Positions 31,691-44,892 of a stretch of 64,000 bases of DNA are shown here, piece after piece. Numbering within the stretch: the first letter of the stretch is position 1; each line of letters begins with the position of its first letter. Both the position numbers and the translations under genes were made by a program. The notes under the pieces were generated by a model. The model was not told where the DNA came from and searched no databases. It worked only from the letters and a program-made list of their open reading frames with translations. Source of the stretch: Gonocerus acuteangulatus (Eukaryota > Arthropoda > Insecta > Hemiptera > Coreidae); the NCBI GenBank assembly GCA_946811695.1, contig OX328124.1, positions 32,859,648 to 32,923,647 on the forward strand. The letters run 5' to 3'.

Positions 31691-32289
31691 TAAGTGTATC
31701 TTCTGCAGACATAGCGATATCTAATCTGATAAGATCATCTATGGCTGCTCTAAGAGTTCATAGACCTTTCCAGACAAGGTCATGTCTTGACTAATCACAT
31801 TTATTGCAGATAGCATGGAGCATTTCCCATTTCTCTAAATGAATATTATGCAAAGTTTCTCAAGTATTGTTTATTAAATCAACAATTACACTGTCGCCAG
31901 ATATTTAATTTTAGTATCACTAAAATCATATCACTTGGTGGCATCATGTCTTCAAAATTGCTCAAAAGGAGTCAACAAAACACAAAAATAAATTAAAATT
32001 AAACAAAACACTATTTTATTGAAAGCAAAATTAATGAAGTTCTTTTTGGAAATTTAAATTAAAAGTAAAAAGAAATGAATTGGCTTCTGTGGTTCAAAGT
32101 ACCTTAACAAACATTTTCTTTGGTCAGCCCAAAACTTCCCAAGGTAAAAGGTAGCACCTAAGCGACGTTAGGGAATTTTCAAAATTTTAATAGTCAATAT
32201 AAATATTGGAACTCACTAAGTAGCATGGATCTTCTACACCACCGATTACTTGAAATCACTGTGTACGAGTTTTCATAGTATGGAATTCT
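31691..32289. other. No recognised feature
   Basis: No supported gene. Confidence 0.4.
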
Positions 32290-32441
32290 ACCAACCTAGA
32301 ACTTGGAATGGTTAGCCACCTAAAACGCTATTACACCCAAATTGTGTTTTTTTTTCTGAACTTATGACAAATTTTTACCGTTTAAATCAAATTTTGGGAG
32401 GGGGCTGCAGTCCCCTCAGCCCCCCCTTAAATACAGCCATG
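32290..32441. mobile_element. Second copy of the CATGGGCGTATA hAT-like MITE, left end lost
   Basis: Shares CCTAAAACGCTATTACACC, TTTTGGGAGGGGGCTGCAG and CCCCTCAGCCCCCCCTTAAA with 7660-7837 and ends TACAGCCATG. The left terminal inverted repeat is not recognisable. Confidence 0.65.
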
Positions 32442-33005
32442 TATAGGTAAGTCGAGCAATTTTTTTCGGTCCCTTGAAGATTGACTGTATATTATATCCC
32501 CAAAAAAACATAAATGTGAAATAGAGGCCAAGTTCCTCCCCCCACAAAGAAAAACTCTCTTTTCCCGAAAAGCGAGAAATATCCCCTCCTAAAACCCCCA
32601 AAAAACGCCTTACCATCTTACACTTCAAAAAAGTTGTATGAGTTGGTGTATTAAGTGTACCATATTTTCAACCAAAAATATTTGCCAATACAAGAGATGA
32701 TAGAAGAAAGAAACGTCCAAGTTCATTACTCTGAAGACCTATTTGTTACTTACTAAGAACAGTAAAGACACTTCAACTGACCTTTAAAAACAACAATAAA
32801 AATACTTATAACCAGTTACTAAAATATCACTTTCCTCAACCAGGTATATTCTAAAACTTGGCAATGTTTAATTTTCTCTCTCGCACTACCGTGTGCCATG
32901 ATACAATTGTATTGTATCATTAAATACTTTTTCTCATCATATTATAATTTTATTTACACTAGTAATTATGATATATCGTAACATGGAAATATAGGTACGG
33001 AGGCA

Positions 33006-33041
<36 letters not shown>

Positions 33042-36000
33042 CCGAAATGATTTCTGTTGAAAGTGATCGACTTGAGAAATATACACCCCTCTCCCCTAGC
33101 CCGAGAATTGAAAATTCACTTATTTATGATCTAATAAAAGCCACCAGGAGTTAACGACCGTCCTTGGCACGGTTCGACCGTACTATAAAAAAAACTAGTC
33201 TGGTGGGTTAGTATCGAATCGACGTGTCTCAATCCGCCATTACGTCGCGAGCTTTCAGAAATGTGGCATAGTTTCAGTTTTTTTTGTCTTACTTTTTATG
33301 GTTACAGGTTTTCCTCATACGTAGACAGCCTTGAATCGGCACGATGACATTTGATAGAAAGGGTGCAGCTTTTTAATTACGGCGAAAAAAGTGGTTTTGT
33401 TGCGAACAGCATGGCGTTTTGGGTCATAATTATTAGGTTGACTATTAAATTTTATTGGTTTGTTTTATTACAACGTGATTAAAGTATGTTTAGCATTACG
33501 AGTGTTTATTGTAGGAATTGTCGTGATATATTGATTGATAAACAGAATACAATAACAAAACTAATGAGATTCCCTTTTAAACTTGTTTGCTTGAAGATTC
33601 TAACTTTTCTTACACCGACGTATGTCACCAATGCTACGGATTTCTTAACCACGAATTCTCTTAGGCATTTCAGCAGGCTTCTTAACATGATGCCTGTTCG
33701 GACATTTTGCTTTCAGTGCTCAAATGAGCCTCTTGTACTAATTTTAGAAGCCGGATGTAATGTTGAAGAACCGGTGAAGATAGAAGCCAAGAAGTTATGA
33801 CAATATAATTAAATGAGAGCAAACTCTCTTTCTTTACAAATAATTTCATGATTTTACGAAGAGTTACGTTAAAAATTATCATAACATCGTCATTTTTTTG
33901 TTGGCGAAATATTTAAATATGTACTAGTTTACTTAGAAGGATTTGTTTTATTTTATTTTATGTTCTTACTACAATTACAGCAGAAGTAGTTGAAATAATA
34001 ATAGGAATTGGTGCAATAAATGGTCAGGTTAATCAATTCACTATAAATTTAAAATAATAGTAATAATAAAAAACAATAGTCTTGCAAAGAAATAAGCTGG
34101 AATTGTAAAGTGAAAACATTTTATTCAATCAATAATTATTGATGAAATGATTAATTATAATTAATCATTTCTGTTGTTTTATTTTCTTGTTTTCCACGTT
34201 AGGGTAATCTTCCTTCGGGAGTTTTTTTTTTAATTGAGTATTCCATCCTTGCCTGGATACTGTACGTATTTCGTTTACGTAAAAACAATTTGTTTTTATT
34301 TTTAATTTAATGATAAATATAAATACAAAAAATAATACTTACGTACAAAAAAAGTATTCGATTGATTTCAAATTTGTTAATGATTTTTTTTTTAAATTAT
34401 TGTATTAAATTACTTTAAACAGTGTAGGAGTGGGTAGGAATTGTCTGTAGGAAAAGTTATAATAAGGTAATGTTCTTCATGAGTTTAATCCAAAATTGTC
34501 ACTTCTATCAAAATCATAAATTTATCAATTATTTAAAAAAATCTATTCCTTGACTATTTTCAATCGAAAATAATGATTAATTATAATTTTTAACCAATTG
34601 GTAAATTAAATATATTGAACCATCAGAAGTGAAAATTTAACTCATGATTTGAATGAATTAAATCCATTTAAAACTGCTAAACGATCTCAATTTGTTTAAA
34701 TTACAGAATGGGGTAAAGGGTTTGTTATTTCCCTTGCTGAAAAATTGTTAAGTGTTTTGTACTTCTTTTGTGTATTTATGCACATTAAAGTTAATAAACA
34801 CACAAATAAAATTCAATTATGCGTATATTGTCTTTCACAGAAAATCACAATTTTTAGATAACAAAATGGCACTTCATGAAAACTCTTAGCAACCAACTAT
34901 CGTTACCATCTGAGTAACCTATGTCAGATTACCAGATGGATTTGTAACTAGCGAATGACTCGCTCGCGAACTATGCCCAATGAGCTCAATGTCAACTTCC
35001 GCTGACTTGAAGCAATAGTCCACGAGCGCGTCACCGCTACACTTCTTTATATTTGGAATGTTGAAACTTTAATAACATATTCTAAGGGGCAATCGCCGGA
35101 GGGCCTGAGAGTGATTTCGGAAACTGTTAATTATTTGAAATTTAGGTTTTACGACAAGGCCACTTTAGCAATCGTCTAGGGTCTGATTGTGGTTTTAGGA
35201 CAACATTATGAGGTTGAGTATAAGGCCAAGAACAACACCTAATGTCGGTCTCATTATGAAATGGTATTTCGGCATAAGGAAAGGTTGCTATCGGGCTGAA
35301 TGAACCAAATTAATGAGTAGGTACAAACATATGCGCAGAGACGTTTAATTATACATTTTATAGGTTATTGCAGGTATCAGAAATCATTGGGAAAGTACTA
35401 ATAGGCAAGCAATTAAATTAGGAATGTTTGGAAGTAAATTTATTCCTGTAGAGTGACCAGGTTTCCAAAACTGGAGTTTAATTTCAAACTGCTAGTATTC
35501 ATATCTTAAGTTTAATGTGTATTGTCCGTGAGGAGTTAAATTATGAGTTAATAAGGAGAAATTACGCCGTCAACATAGAGTCAAATCATGGCCTCTTTTT
35601 GGCTATCGGCCCGAATTTTGTACTTGGATTTTCTAGCTCCACCCTGATATGATTGTCATTTCAGGGGTAAAGCGGTTGAGGAATTCACGTACCATTCGTT
35701 TGGGGCTGGTTCGCTGCATCTTTGCAAAGGTGTGTATTATATTTAGTAAAAATGATGTGTACGGTCCTCACAAACGATTACTTTAACATTTTGCACTATA
35801 ACCTATTTTGGTTCACTAAATACGAATCCGTAAAAATAATAATTCGCTCTCAACTAGGAAAGAAGTTATTAAGCACAAAAGTTCACTGTAATGGAGGTTA
35901 TAAAAGTGTGCGTAAACAGTTTATTTGTAAATATGCGCATGCGCGGATATGTAATATTGGGAAACAAAGAACTCATTTGAAATGTTGATAAACTATTTAT

Positions 36001-36699
36001 TCAAAAATAATTGTCAATTTTTAGGGCACTCTCACCCGTCGTAAACTGTCACTTATGGGCAGACTCGCTAAGCTCGCTCAAGAATATATCAAACCTCTGG
36101 CCAACCCAACTCGCTAAAATTAATAGAGTTATAACCTCTGTAACAGTGAACTTTAGTGCTTAATAACTTTTTTCCTAGTTGTGAGCGAATTGTTTTTTAA
36201 ACGGATTCGTGTTTAGTGCATTAAAATACGTTATATTGCAAAATTTAGATGTAATAGGTTGTGAGGACCCTAATTTTCAGTTCTACCTTATATTTTAGGG
36301 CTCCTAGCATCTATTTCCTCGATCATGGGCAGACCATACATGTAGGTGTACACAGAAAAATTTTACATATAGAGTTGATCCGCGCAGATAAATCGGAACG
36401 TGGGTGTCACTTACTGTCCTCCGGCCAAATCTAAAAGGCAAACGAGGAAGAATCTAAAGACAATTGCTTTTTGCTTGCGGAGTTGAGTATAAACAAGCGT
36501 GTGATTTATGCTACACCTTCACACATTTTATTTCAGTTGAAGCCGGATAAGCGTAGGAAGAGTACCTGGTGTTGTGTTTATTTGCTTTTACGAACCTGCT
36601 CGGTTTTCTTTTTATTCCTATTTTGTTGTTGGGAAGATTAATTGAATATTATACAAAAAAAATCGTCAAATCGGAAAAACTCAAGTTGCAGAGATTGAT
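32442..36699. other. Gene-poor AT-rich stretch; A-run at 33009-33039
   Basis: About 4.3 kb with no supported gene. A 31-nt A-run at 33009-33039 may be a retroposon tail, but its body is unrecognised. Open frames at 33486-33800 and 35722-35988 have no recognisable domain. 36100-36200 repeats text found at 360-640. The 34900-35300 part is somewhat less AT-rich. Confidence 0.4.
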
Positions 36700-37035
36700 T
36701 AGTCAAATGATCAACTCTGCATCAGTAGTTTTATGATCTTGAAAACAGTTGGGAATTCGTGGTATGTGGACTGTAGCCATTCGAAAACTTAATAAATGTC
36801 CTAACAAAACGTTTCTAAAGTAATATTTGATATGTCGGTTACATTCGGATAAATAAGTCCTCAAAACTTTGATGTTGTAGGTTTCATTTATTTGAACGGT
36901 TTTTTTTTTGTCTGGTTCCCTTAGTGTTTTATTGCTTGTGATTTTTTCAATTGTTTATAGTAGTAAAATGTATACGATTCTGTCAAACAGGATATATAAA
37001 ATGATATACACCATTTTGTTGTTTGAACTTTGCGA
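36700..37035 (-). mobile_element. TTAGCGC-family fragment
   Basis: Minus-orientation diverged match to 17180-17480 of the reference copy: inverted forms of CCATTTAGTAAGCTTTCGAA, GACATCGC, and AACAGGATAT/ACAGG words with a TTTTGTC..GGTTCCCTTAGTG block. Ends are missing. Confidence 0.55.
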
Positions 37036-38251
37036 GCTGAAATTGAACATACCGCGTGAGTATTTTCTAGTTCTGTGGTGCTGTTTTTTTTTCTCTTAGT
37101 CAATTTTTGATTTTGCCAGTGTCACGTGAAGATCAACGGTTATCGTAATAAAAGCACCGAGGAATGCGCGTTTAAGAAAATATTGACAATTACGATAGAC
37201 TCCTTCTTTTATGGACGGTAAATTGATATTGACTGTAGCCTTTTCACCTAAAACGTTTGTGTTTTATGCCGTAAGTTACTTTTAGACCAGTTGTTAATAA
37301 TAACCAAACACCGCGGTCGCTTTGTCAATGTCATGATGTCAGATGATGTGCGAGCCGCCTCGAGTGTCTGGTTCACGGCTAATCTAACTGGTTTACTTGA
37401 ACTGGCAAACGCAAAATGTAAAGTTCACAGAATTATTTGTATGGACTTCAGTGGAATTCTTTCCTTTGTGCTGATGTTTGGTAGCACATGAGTCCGTAAT
37501 GTCCTGATAACGGAATCAGCACCTACTTTGCGGTTCACGATACATTTTTCTTTAGTGAAATCCAGAAGATATCTGTCTAAGACAATTACTGCATCAACTA
37601 TGGGAACTGTCTTCAGCTTGCCAGCATTCCTTGGAAGACTACGCCATTGCTAGTCCCATCGTGCTTGAGCCTAGCCTAAACTGACTGCCAGCTGCTTGGC
37701 AGTGGCCCAACAGGAACAGACATCGTCCACGCAATGGAGAGTACGATTGGCAATTCCTATCTACGTGATTGGGAGTTTAATTCAACGCTGTTTGGGGAGT
37801 TAGAGTAATTCAAATCATTGGCAGAAGTTACTATGTCCAAGTAGATAAACATATGCAGACATAACTAGGTAATGATAATAACAGGGTTAATATATTTTGT
37901 ACGATAGTTCATCCCTTCTATTTATTTCGTGTATTTCAAATTTGTGTAATATATAAATAAACGGTTGATAGCAAAAAACCCACTAGTTAAGAAAACCATT
38001 TTATGTCAATTAAAGATATGTTTATCTTTACCACATTAATTATATATAAATATATTTTTTTAAACTCTGAGGACATCAGGAAAGCCATCTGTACTAATTT
38101 ACAAAAAATCGTATACTTATATTCTTCCTACGCAGAAGGAATTTGTACTGGGATTGTGTGGTTTTGGAGGAATTACACAAAATCCTACATGTTAATTATC
38201 CTGTAGGTATTATGATCAGGAAGATGAAATGGCATTCGACATACTGAATCA
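37036..38251. other. No recognised feature
   Basis: 37290-37800 is less AT-rich and holds open frames on both strands, but no domain, splice pair or repeat could be supported. Confidence 0.35.
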
Positions 38252-38386
38252 CTTTTTTAGCACTTTCCTCCGAAGGAAAGTAGCTATTGAGGTTGCACTT
38301 ATGACGGAATTTTTAAAAAATGTCTTCGAATCTTTATCGACCCTACCTAGTAGACACCGAAAATGACCCCAGTTAAAATTTATATA

Positions 38387-38445
<59 letters not shown>

Positions 38446-39022
38446 TATATGTGTCCGTTAACACGATACCGGCCAGTGTCTTTGTTTCTTCCCCACGAAA
38501 ATTTGTATGTAGTATTCCCCAATCAAACGATTGAACGAGTTGGTTAACCAACAAAATCAGTCCATCCGGAGAGGGGGTTTACTCCGGAGCCAAAGTAGTT
38601 ATTTGCCGATACCAGTCGTAATTTTACCGACGAAACTCGGTATTCGTTCTGTTCAACTAAAGAGAAAAATTTGTTGTAAAAATAAACTAAATCGGTTTAT
38701 TAGGAGGGGGGTTTACTCCGGACCCAAATTACTAATTTCCACACCGGTCGTAATTTCTGCTGTATTGTAACGAAACGCGGTATACGTCCAGGGTATCTAA
38801 TAAGGAAGAAGTGTTGTAAAAATGAAATAAATCGGTCTATCGGAAGGGGGGGATTTACATTGTATTATGTTTGAATTGAATTGAAACAGGTGTTATTTAT
38901 GTTTTTAATTTATTTATCTATCTAGGTTATTTTAAACAAATTATTCAGGAATTCACTCGACACTACCCAATTCTGAGGAATGTGCTTAGTTATGCAGCTG
39001 CTGCGTGACGGACTTTTATTTG
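38252..39022 (-). mobile_element. TTAGCGC-B element, complete
   Basis: On the minus strand the 5' end near 39022 reads AAAAGTCCGTCACGCAGCAG, whose GCAG-CAG-CTGC hairpin replaces the GCAG-GAA-CTGC of subfamily A, then TAAGCACATTCC. The 3' end near 38256 is the hairpin ACTTTCCT-TCGG-AGGAAAGT followed by GCTAAAA. Inside are 2.2 tandem units of ~136 bp (38555-38860; GGTCGTAATTT, GAAACTCGGTATTCG, TAAACTAAATCGGT), the (TA)n array (38394-38440), and TTTTGTTGGTTAACCAACTC, equivalent to subfamily A's TTTTGCTGGTTAACGAAC. Same architecture as A but strongly diverged sequence. Confidence 0.75.
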
Positions 39023-39274
39023 CTTTGATACGGATAACATGAAAAATTAATTGTTATTTGTTCTAAAAATTTAACAAAAATGCAGCCGGGTTAGTAAGGT
39101 TTTTTTGGAACTGTCGTATTTTTAGCTGCCGGGACTATATTATATTAGTATGTCATATATCATAGGTAATATTTTTTCATTTTTATTTATTTATTTTTTT
39201 AACCAATGGGACTTTTGCTGTCATCCCCTATTGTGTGTTTAGTCCAAAGACGTAGATGAAATAAATTATTTATT

Positions 39275-39430
39275 TAGAGGAACTTCTTCCTTTGGTTGGA
39301 TGCCCATGACCTCCCGCGGTTGAATACACCCTTCAAGACAATGAAAAAAAAGTTTGCTGCCCAAATGTTTTGGGATGCTATAAACTCAGAAAGCTTACCA
39401 TTCTTTCTAAAATTCGTTTCAGTTGGTTAA
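39275..39430 (+). pseudogene. Possible P-element/THAP9-like transposase remnant
   Basis: A plus-strand open stretch with no start codon encodes LDAHDLPRLNTPFKTMKKKF, then AAQMFWDAINSES and LPFFLKF. The pattern K-M-(K/R)-x-(K/R)-x-A-A-Q-(V/M)-(F/L)-S-x-x-(V/I) recalls the central region of P-element/THAP9-type transposases. Only ~50 codons remain and no other domain is nearby, so the assignment is tentative; an unrelated exon after the TTTATTTAG at 39274 is possible. Confidence 0.35.
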
Positions 39431-40634
39431 AAAGGTTTCTGAATTAATTTTAAATTGCCGAAAAAGGAATTTTTATGATTAGTTAGTTTTAAATGAGTTT
39501 AATATTAAACAATATTATTTGATAATATTTTAAATACAAAATCGTATGATGATCTGTTTGAACAATCAAAATGATATTGGGTTATAAATATGTATTATAC
39601 ATTTGTTTTAAAATTTGTGGGCTTCACGCAAAGGGGTGAGAACAGAACTCATAGCTTTCATGTAGTTCTGTGTTGATTTGACGTTGCAGGCAACGTTTTT
39701 TGTTGAATAAAGAATCATTTTAAAAAAGTTTTTTTTTTTTTTTTTTAAAAAACTTTTAGGTGAGAATATGTTCAGCATTTATCACTTATTTATATTCTAA
39801 TGTATGAAAAGGTATTTTTACCTTAATTTCAATGATTTATTATGTTTTAGAACAATGTATATCGCCGAGCTTAGATATGAAAGCAGATCATCCTGTTTTA
39901 ATTCGCGCACATTAACAGTAAGTCAAATACTTTCATACAAAGAAGAGTAAAGCTCCAGACAGACTACACTGCGTTATAATTTTCAGATATTTTAGTGTAA
40001 TTTTATTTGCAGTTAAATTCTTTTTTCCTGAAGGAAATATTTTAAATGATAAATGTTTCCATCAAGTGTCGTTTAGCGTTTAATGCTGTTTTCAGAAAAA
40101 TTATCCAGAAAACGCAAGTGTCAATGAATAACAGTAAAATTAACGAAAATGAATGTCTTAACTTACAACCTTGGCGAAGGATTCTCATCTTTGGTAGGTT
40201 AAGCTTTTGCAAATAAGGCATCATGAAGCCTTGAGCTAATTCTTTTTACATCTTCCACATTATGCGTATGAATGGCATTAATGATTGGTTTCAAGGATAC
40301 ATTGTGTGATATCCAAACTCCTTTTATTTACTGGATGAATTCAATGGCTGAGAATATATATGGTAATCACCTGCCAGGCTATGGAGATGAGATTAAGTCC
40401 CATTTATGCAGGAGCCTTGGTAATAGGGAACATTCCTTGGAGAAAAATAAGATCCAGAAGTAGAAGGTGTGGCTATCTGTCTGCTTGAATTGTAAATAGC
40501 TGGACGTGATTGGTGTATAACGTGGGATTTACGTCACGATGACCAAACTAGTGGACAAGTGGGTCTTCCTGCATTGGTAACAGAATATGCCTGCATGAAC
40601 TTAATGAAATCAGTATTATTTGTTTGTACGTATT

Positions 40635-40637
<3 letters not shown>
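39431..40637. other. No recognised feature
   Basis: No supported gene. TTTTTTAAAAAAC words near 39720-39760 form a small A/T palindrome. Confidence 0.4.

Positions 40638-40702
<65 letters not shown>
40638..40702. repeat. (TG)n(TA)n compound microsatellite
   Basis: About 22 TG units followed by about 10 TA units. The Tigger-like element begins at the final TA. Confidence 0.95.
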
Positions 40703-41357
40703 CAGTAGACTCTCCCTTACCCAGCGTTCTCTTATCCGTCGCTCTCTCTAATCCGGCGGTCTTCGAGAGGAATGAGTTCTTAGAAAACCTTCCCTTCCTA
40801 GCTGGCCAAACATTTGCTTCGTGGATTGAATAGAAGTCAAAGAAGGCATATATGTTTCGTGGATTGAATAGAAGTCAAAGAAGGCATATATGTTTCGTGG
40901 ATTGAATAGAAGGCAAAGAAGGCATATTTGTTTCGTGGATTGAATAGAAGTCAAAGAAGGCATATATGTTTCGTGGATTGAATAGAAGTCAAAGAAGGCA
41001 TATTTGTTTCGTGGATTGAATAGAAGTCAAAGAAGGCATATATGTTTAGTTTTAGAGACAGGAGCTTGTGTTTCTACTAAGAGAATAAATGTTTCTACTA
41101 AGGTACCTCCGGCTGGAACGCCTAATACACACCAGCAAGGATTTACATATTTTGAATTTATTTTATAATTCGGTACCTCAATTTTACTTTAATATGCAAT
41201 AAAATATATTAAAAATTGACTATATTATTATATCCTCAAATAATAAGGTTTTTCAAATACATAAGTGACAGTTTCCATCTGGATTCTCTAATCCGGCGAT
41301 TTCTCTAATCCGACTGCACCCCGGTCCCGAGAAAGCCGGATTAGGGCGGGTCTACTG
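40703..41357. mobile_element. pogo/Tigger-like MITE with TA target duplication
   Basis: Left tip CAGTAGACTCTCCCTTACCC, with TCTTATCCG and CTCTAATCCGGCGG just inside; right tip GGATTAGGGCGGGTCTACTG. Inverted CAGTAGAC..ATCCGG ends with TA on both sides (40701-40702, 41358-41359) are typical of pogo/Tigger elements in the Tc1/mariner superfamily. CTCTAATCCGG repeats also occur subterminally (41287-41310). 655 bp with no transposase. The centre is a 38-bp tandem repeat. Confidence 0.85.
40816..41046 (+). repeat. 38-bp tandem repeat, six copies, inside the Tigger-like MITE
   Basis: Unit TTTCGTGGATTGAATAGAAG followed by TCAAAGAAGGCATATATG. Six head-to-tail copies with one or two substitutions each. 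38 bp is not a multiple of three, so the reading frames through it are not coding. Confidence 0.95.
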
Positions 41358-41430
41358 TATATACATACATACATGAATATAAGTATATATAAGTAAAACT
41401 TATTTATTCTGTGCTGAAATTTCATTTGAA

Positions 41431-41570
41431 ATGGATCTCCCAAGACATCACTTCCGCCATGATACGGTTTGGAATTTCGATAAAGGAGAAAATGCTAGAC
41501 ATATGGCGAAAATGGCATTAGTGAGCGACAAGTAAAACGGTGGTTTGAACGATTTCGAGTGGGACATTGA
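41431..41570 (+). pseudogene. mariner transposase N-terminus, frameshifted
   Basis: From ATG at 41431 the frame reads MDLPRHHFRHDTVWNFDKGE, matching the mariner N-terminal R-H-x-x-(L/V)-x-(F/Y)-x-(F/Y)-x-K-G block. Near 41500 the reading shifts by one frame to GENGISERQVKRWFERFRVG and H, the second helix-turn-helix motif (Y-G-E-x-x-(I/V)-S-x-R-x-(V/C)-(Q/K)-R-W-F-x-(K/R)-F-R-x-G). A stop at 41568-41570 cuts it before the catalytic DDD domain. No terminal inverted repeats were recognised. Dead fragment; mariner identity is quite secure. Confidence 0.8.
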
Positions 41571-42185
41571 AGTATCAATTTTGTTTGAATTTATAAGAAA
41601 GTTGTATAATTATTTTCTGGTGTTGTATAGTAAGTTTTTTTTTTTGTTTTTTTTTGCATAAGAACAAAAATTAAGACCATTAAGGGCGTATTAAAATCGA
41701 ATGGATCGGGTTTGCTGATTAACGTACTCGTCTAATTGTTTGCTATGGAAATTCAGTGCCCAAAGTTTTCGGTAGGAATAACAAACAATGCCGGTATCAA
41801 ACACACACAAATATGCATGAATGGGGATGATTTTCGTTATTTCTCCATCAGTTCGTTCATCAGTCCCCATTTCTTGTCCTATCTTATCTTATCTCACATA
41901 ATAACTGGTAAAAACGACTGAAATAATTGAAGATAGTATATGCCGAAAGCCACAACTTTGAATAAAGAATGTTGTGGGAAAAGGCCGTAAGTTGTTAAAG
42001 ATGTATTTTTTCAAATTCGTTTGAGGGATCGATTTAGCATTTTGGAAAAACTGAAATATATAGCTCTTAGGCCAGTCTATTTCTGATTTTCTTGAACTGT
42101 TAAAATCAATCTGCACTTAGTTGATCTGAATATCTTTTGCCTATAATAGGGATCTCGCCTTATTCAGTAACCATAACAAACTATT
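41571..42185. other. No recognised feature
   Basis: No supported gene. TCGGGTTTGCTGATTAACGT near 41706 faintly recalls the TTAGCGC family's TTTTGCTGGTTAACGA block. Confidence 0.35.
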
Positions 42186-42244
42186 ATTATTATTATTATT
42201 ATTTTTTTTTACGGCGCATCGACAAATCTGGGCCATTAGCGCCG
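42186..42244 (-). mobile_element. Solo SINE tail (hairpin plus A-rich tail)
   Basis: Minus strand: CGGCGCTAATGGCC to GATGCGCCGT, then ten adenines and AAT repeats. 11-bp target-site duplication AACAAACTATT at 42175-42185 and 42245-42255. No tRNA- or 5S-derived part. Confidence 0.9.
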
Positions 42245-42594
42245 AACAAACTATTGTCATAAAATAGAAATTCAAGCACCTGGGCAATTAAAATTATTAT
42301 CCTTTCAAAAACCAGGAAGCTGTTATTATGAACTTGATATAATTTGAATCTATTGTAATAACACTTACAATGGTAATAACGTTAACAACTCGGTACATTC
42401 CTTATAGGATGTCAACATGAACGTCCTACCGTGGTAGCATGAATTGGAATAAATTGTCCCATTAAAGGAAATTCCATCCATTATCAATGACAACAAAATA
42501 GTTTAAATGCACATTATGCAACCGAGTAATAGTATCAGGAACAGACTAAGCACACAACCTTGTAGTACTCCAGAGAAAGGGGATCATAAGGTAT

Positions 42595-43685
<1,091 letters not shown>

Positions 43686-43858
43686 GGGTACGTTTACACC
43701 AGGATAGTTATTGCAGAATATTTCTATCAGAGAGAAATTCTGACTAATGTAAACCATGTATAATTTATTGCAGACATACATTTTACATGGTTTTCATTAG
43801 TCGCAATTTCTCTCTGATATAAATATCCTGCAATAACTATCCAAGTGTAAACCCACCC
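43686..43858. mobile_element. PIF/Harbinger-like MITE, TAA target duplication
   Basis: 173-bp near-palindrome. The left half runs GGGTACGTTTACACCAGG, ATAGTTATTGCAG, TATCAGAGAGAAATT, ACTAATG; the right half is its inverted copy ending GTGTAAACCCACCC. TAA flanks both sides (43683-43685, 43859-43861). A 3-bp TWA duplication and GGG..TTTACAC tips fit PIF/Harbinger MITEs. Confidence 0.85.
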
Positions 43859-44307
43859 TAAGGGGAGAGAAGAGAGGATTTGAATTTAAACAGTTCAAAG
43901 ATAGATTTAAAATATTCGGGAATGGAAGATTTGGTTAAGGATTAAGCCGCGGACGTACTGACGAGGATAAACAGGGAATAGTCTCGAATTGTCTTATCAG
44001 AAGGAGATAAACTACTTTTTTGTTTACATTAAAATATAACACACAAGCAAAATATAATTTGAGGTTTTGTCATTTACAAAAAAAAAAAAAAAATATATTT
44101 TTACTTTCCTACGTTATAACTAAATAATTGGAACCATTTATTTTAATCCGAGATGGTTAAAATGTCCTCCATATTTAATTGTTTAAGCGGTTCGGCGGAA
44201 CTCGCTCCAAGAAAACCTGATCTTCCGGTTCTTGCTGACTGTCTAGTGCACTCTTGAAGACTATGTCATTAATTCTCGAAGGGATCGAGTTAAGGTTCAG
44301 CACTTAC
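43859..44307. other. No recognised feature
   Basis: AT-rich with an A-run at 44079-44092; nothing else supported. Confidence 0.35.
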
Positions 44308-44382
44308 CTTCATGTTCCTGCGTATCTCGACCTTCGTGCAGAGAATCTTCGTCACGAAAAACATGAACAAGTGACTTGGATT
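44308..44382 (-). CDS. Candidate 75-nt internal exon
   Basis: The minus strand shows an acceptor (ATACAATTTCACAG) before 44382 and a strong donor (GTAAGT) after 44308. Two frames are open. One reads NPSHLFMFFVTKILCTKVEI and RRNMK. The other, needing 2 nt from the preceding exon and leaving 1 nt, reads SKSLVHVFRDEDSLHEGRDT then QEHE. The second frame is phase-compatible with the NRF-like exon at 19508-19654, where the joined codon would be GAA; this charged linker followed by DGAPRGLPKRL would be reasonable before an NRF domain. The link is inference; no homology was recognised for the exon itself. Confidence 0.4.
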
Positions 44383-44736
44383 CTGTGAAATTGTATAGTT
44401 CTCATCTTACAACTCCTGTCAGCTATCAGATTGGATCCTAAAGCGTTAACATAAATAGATGACATTATATAGGGCACCCTTCCTAATGTCCCCCTTAAGG
44501 AATGGAATTTATTTTATCTACTTATACCGCACTAAATGGAGTTAGATAGCATTTCCGCCGATAAAATGTAATTTTTATTGGTTACCAAATTTTGTTCAAA
44601 TTGAATAAAAATACGAACTAAAGTTCTGTTGAAAAAGAAATTTAGGGAGCATTGTTTTTTTACTATTTATAATTTTCCCTCGATTTATTCTAAATATTTG
44701 TAATGATTTACACGCCTGCAGTAAGGAGCTACAAAA

Positions 44737-44792
44737 CTGATGATCCAGCTGTAGTCTCTGAAAACATGTTTTGACAATAAAATAAATCAATT
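44737..44792 (+). mobile_element. Hammerhead-like motif fragment
   Basis: CTGATGATCCAGCTGTAG, then CTCTGAAAACATGTTTTG and ACAATAAAATAAATC, follow the same CTGANGA..GAAACATGT..AATAAA layout as the other ribozyme-like repeats. Stem II is weak. Probably a relic of a related element. Confidence 0.35.
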
Positions 44793-44848
44793 GTGGTGGA
44801 GACCTGGAGTTGTTGGTGTTTCTATTTGATGTAAATATATATTCTATA

Positions 44849-44849
<1 letters not shown>

Positions 44850-44892
<43 letters not shown>

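Noticed and set aside
33486..33800. 104-codon plus-strand ORF
   Set aside because: No recognisable domain, no splice context and an overlapping antisense ORF of similar quality; treated as chance.
37291..37800. Possible coding region on either strand
   Set aside because: Composition is less AT-rich, but frames break often and faint resemblance to an IS-type transposase on the minus strand could not be sustained.
40624..40963. ORFs across the (TG)n array and the 38-bp repeats
   Set aside because: Microsatellite and tandem-repeat translation; the unit length is not a multiple of three.
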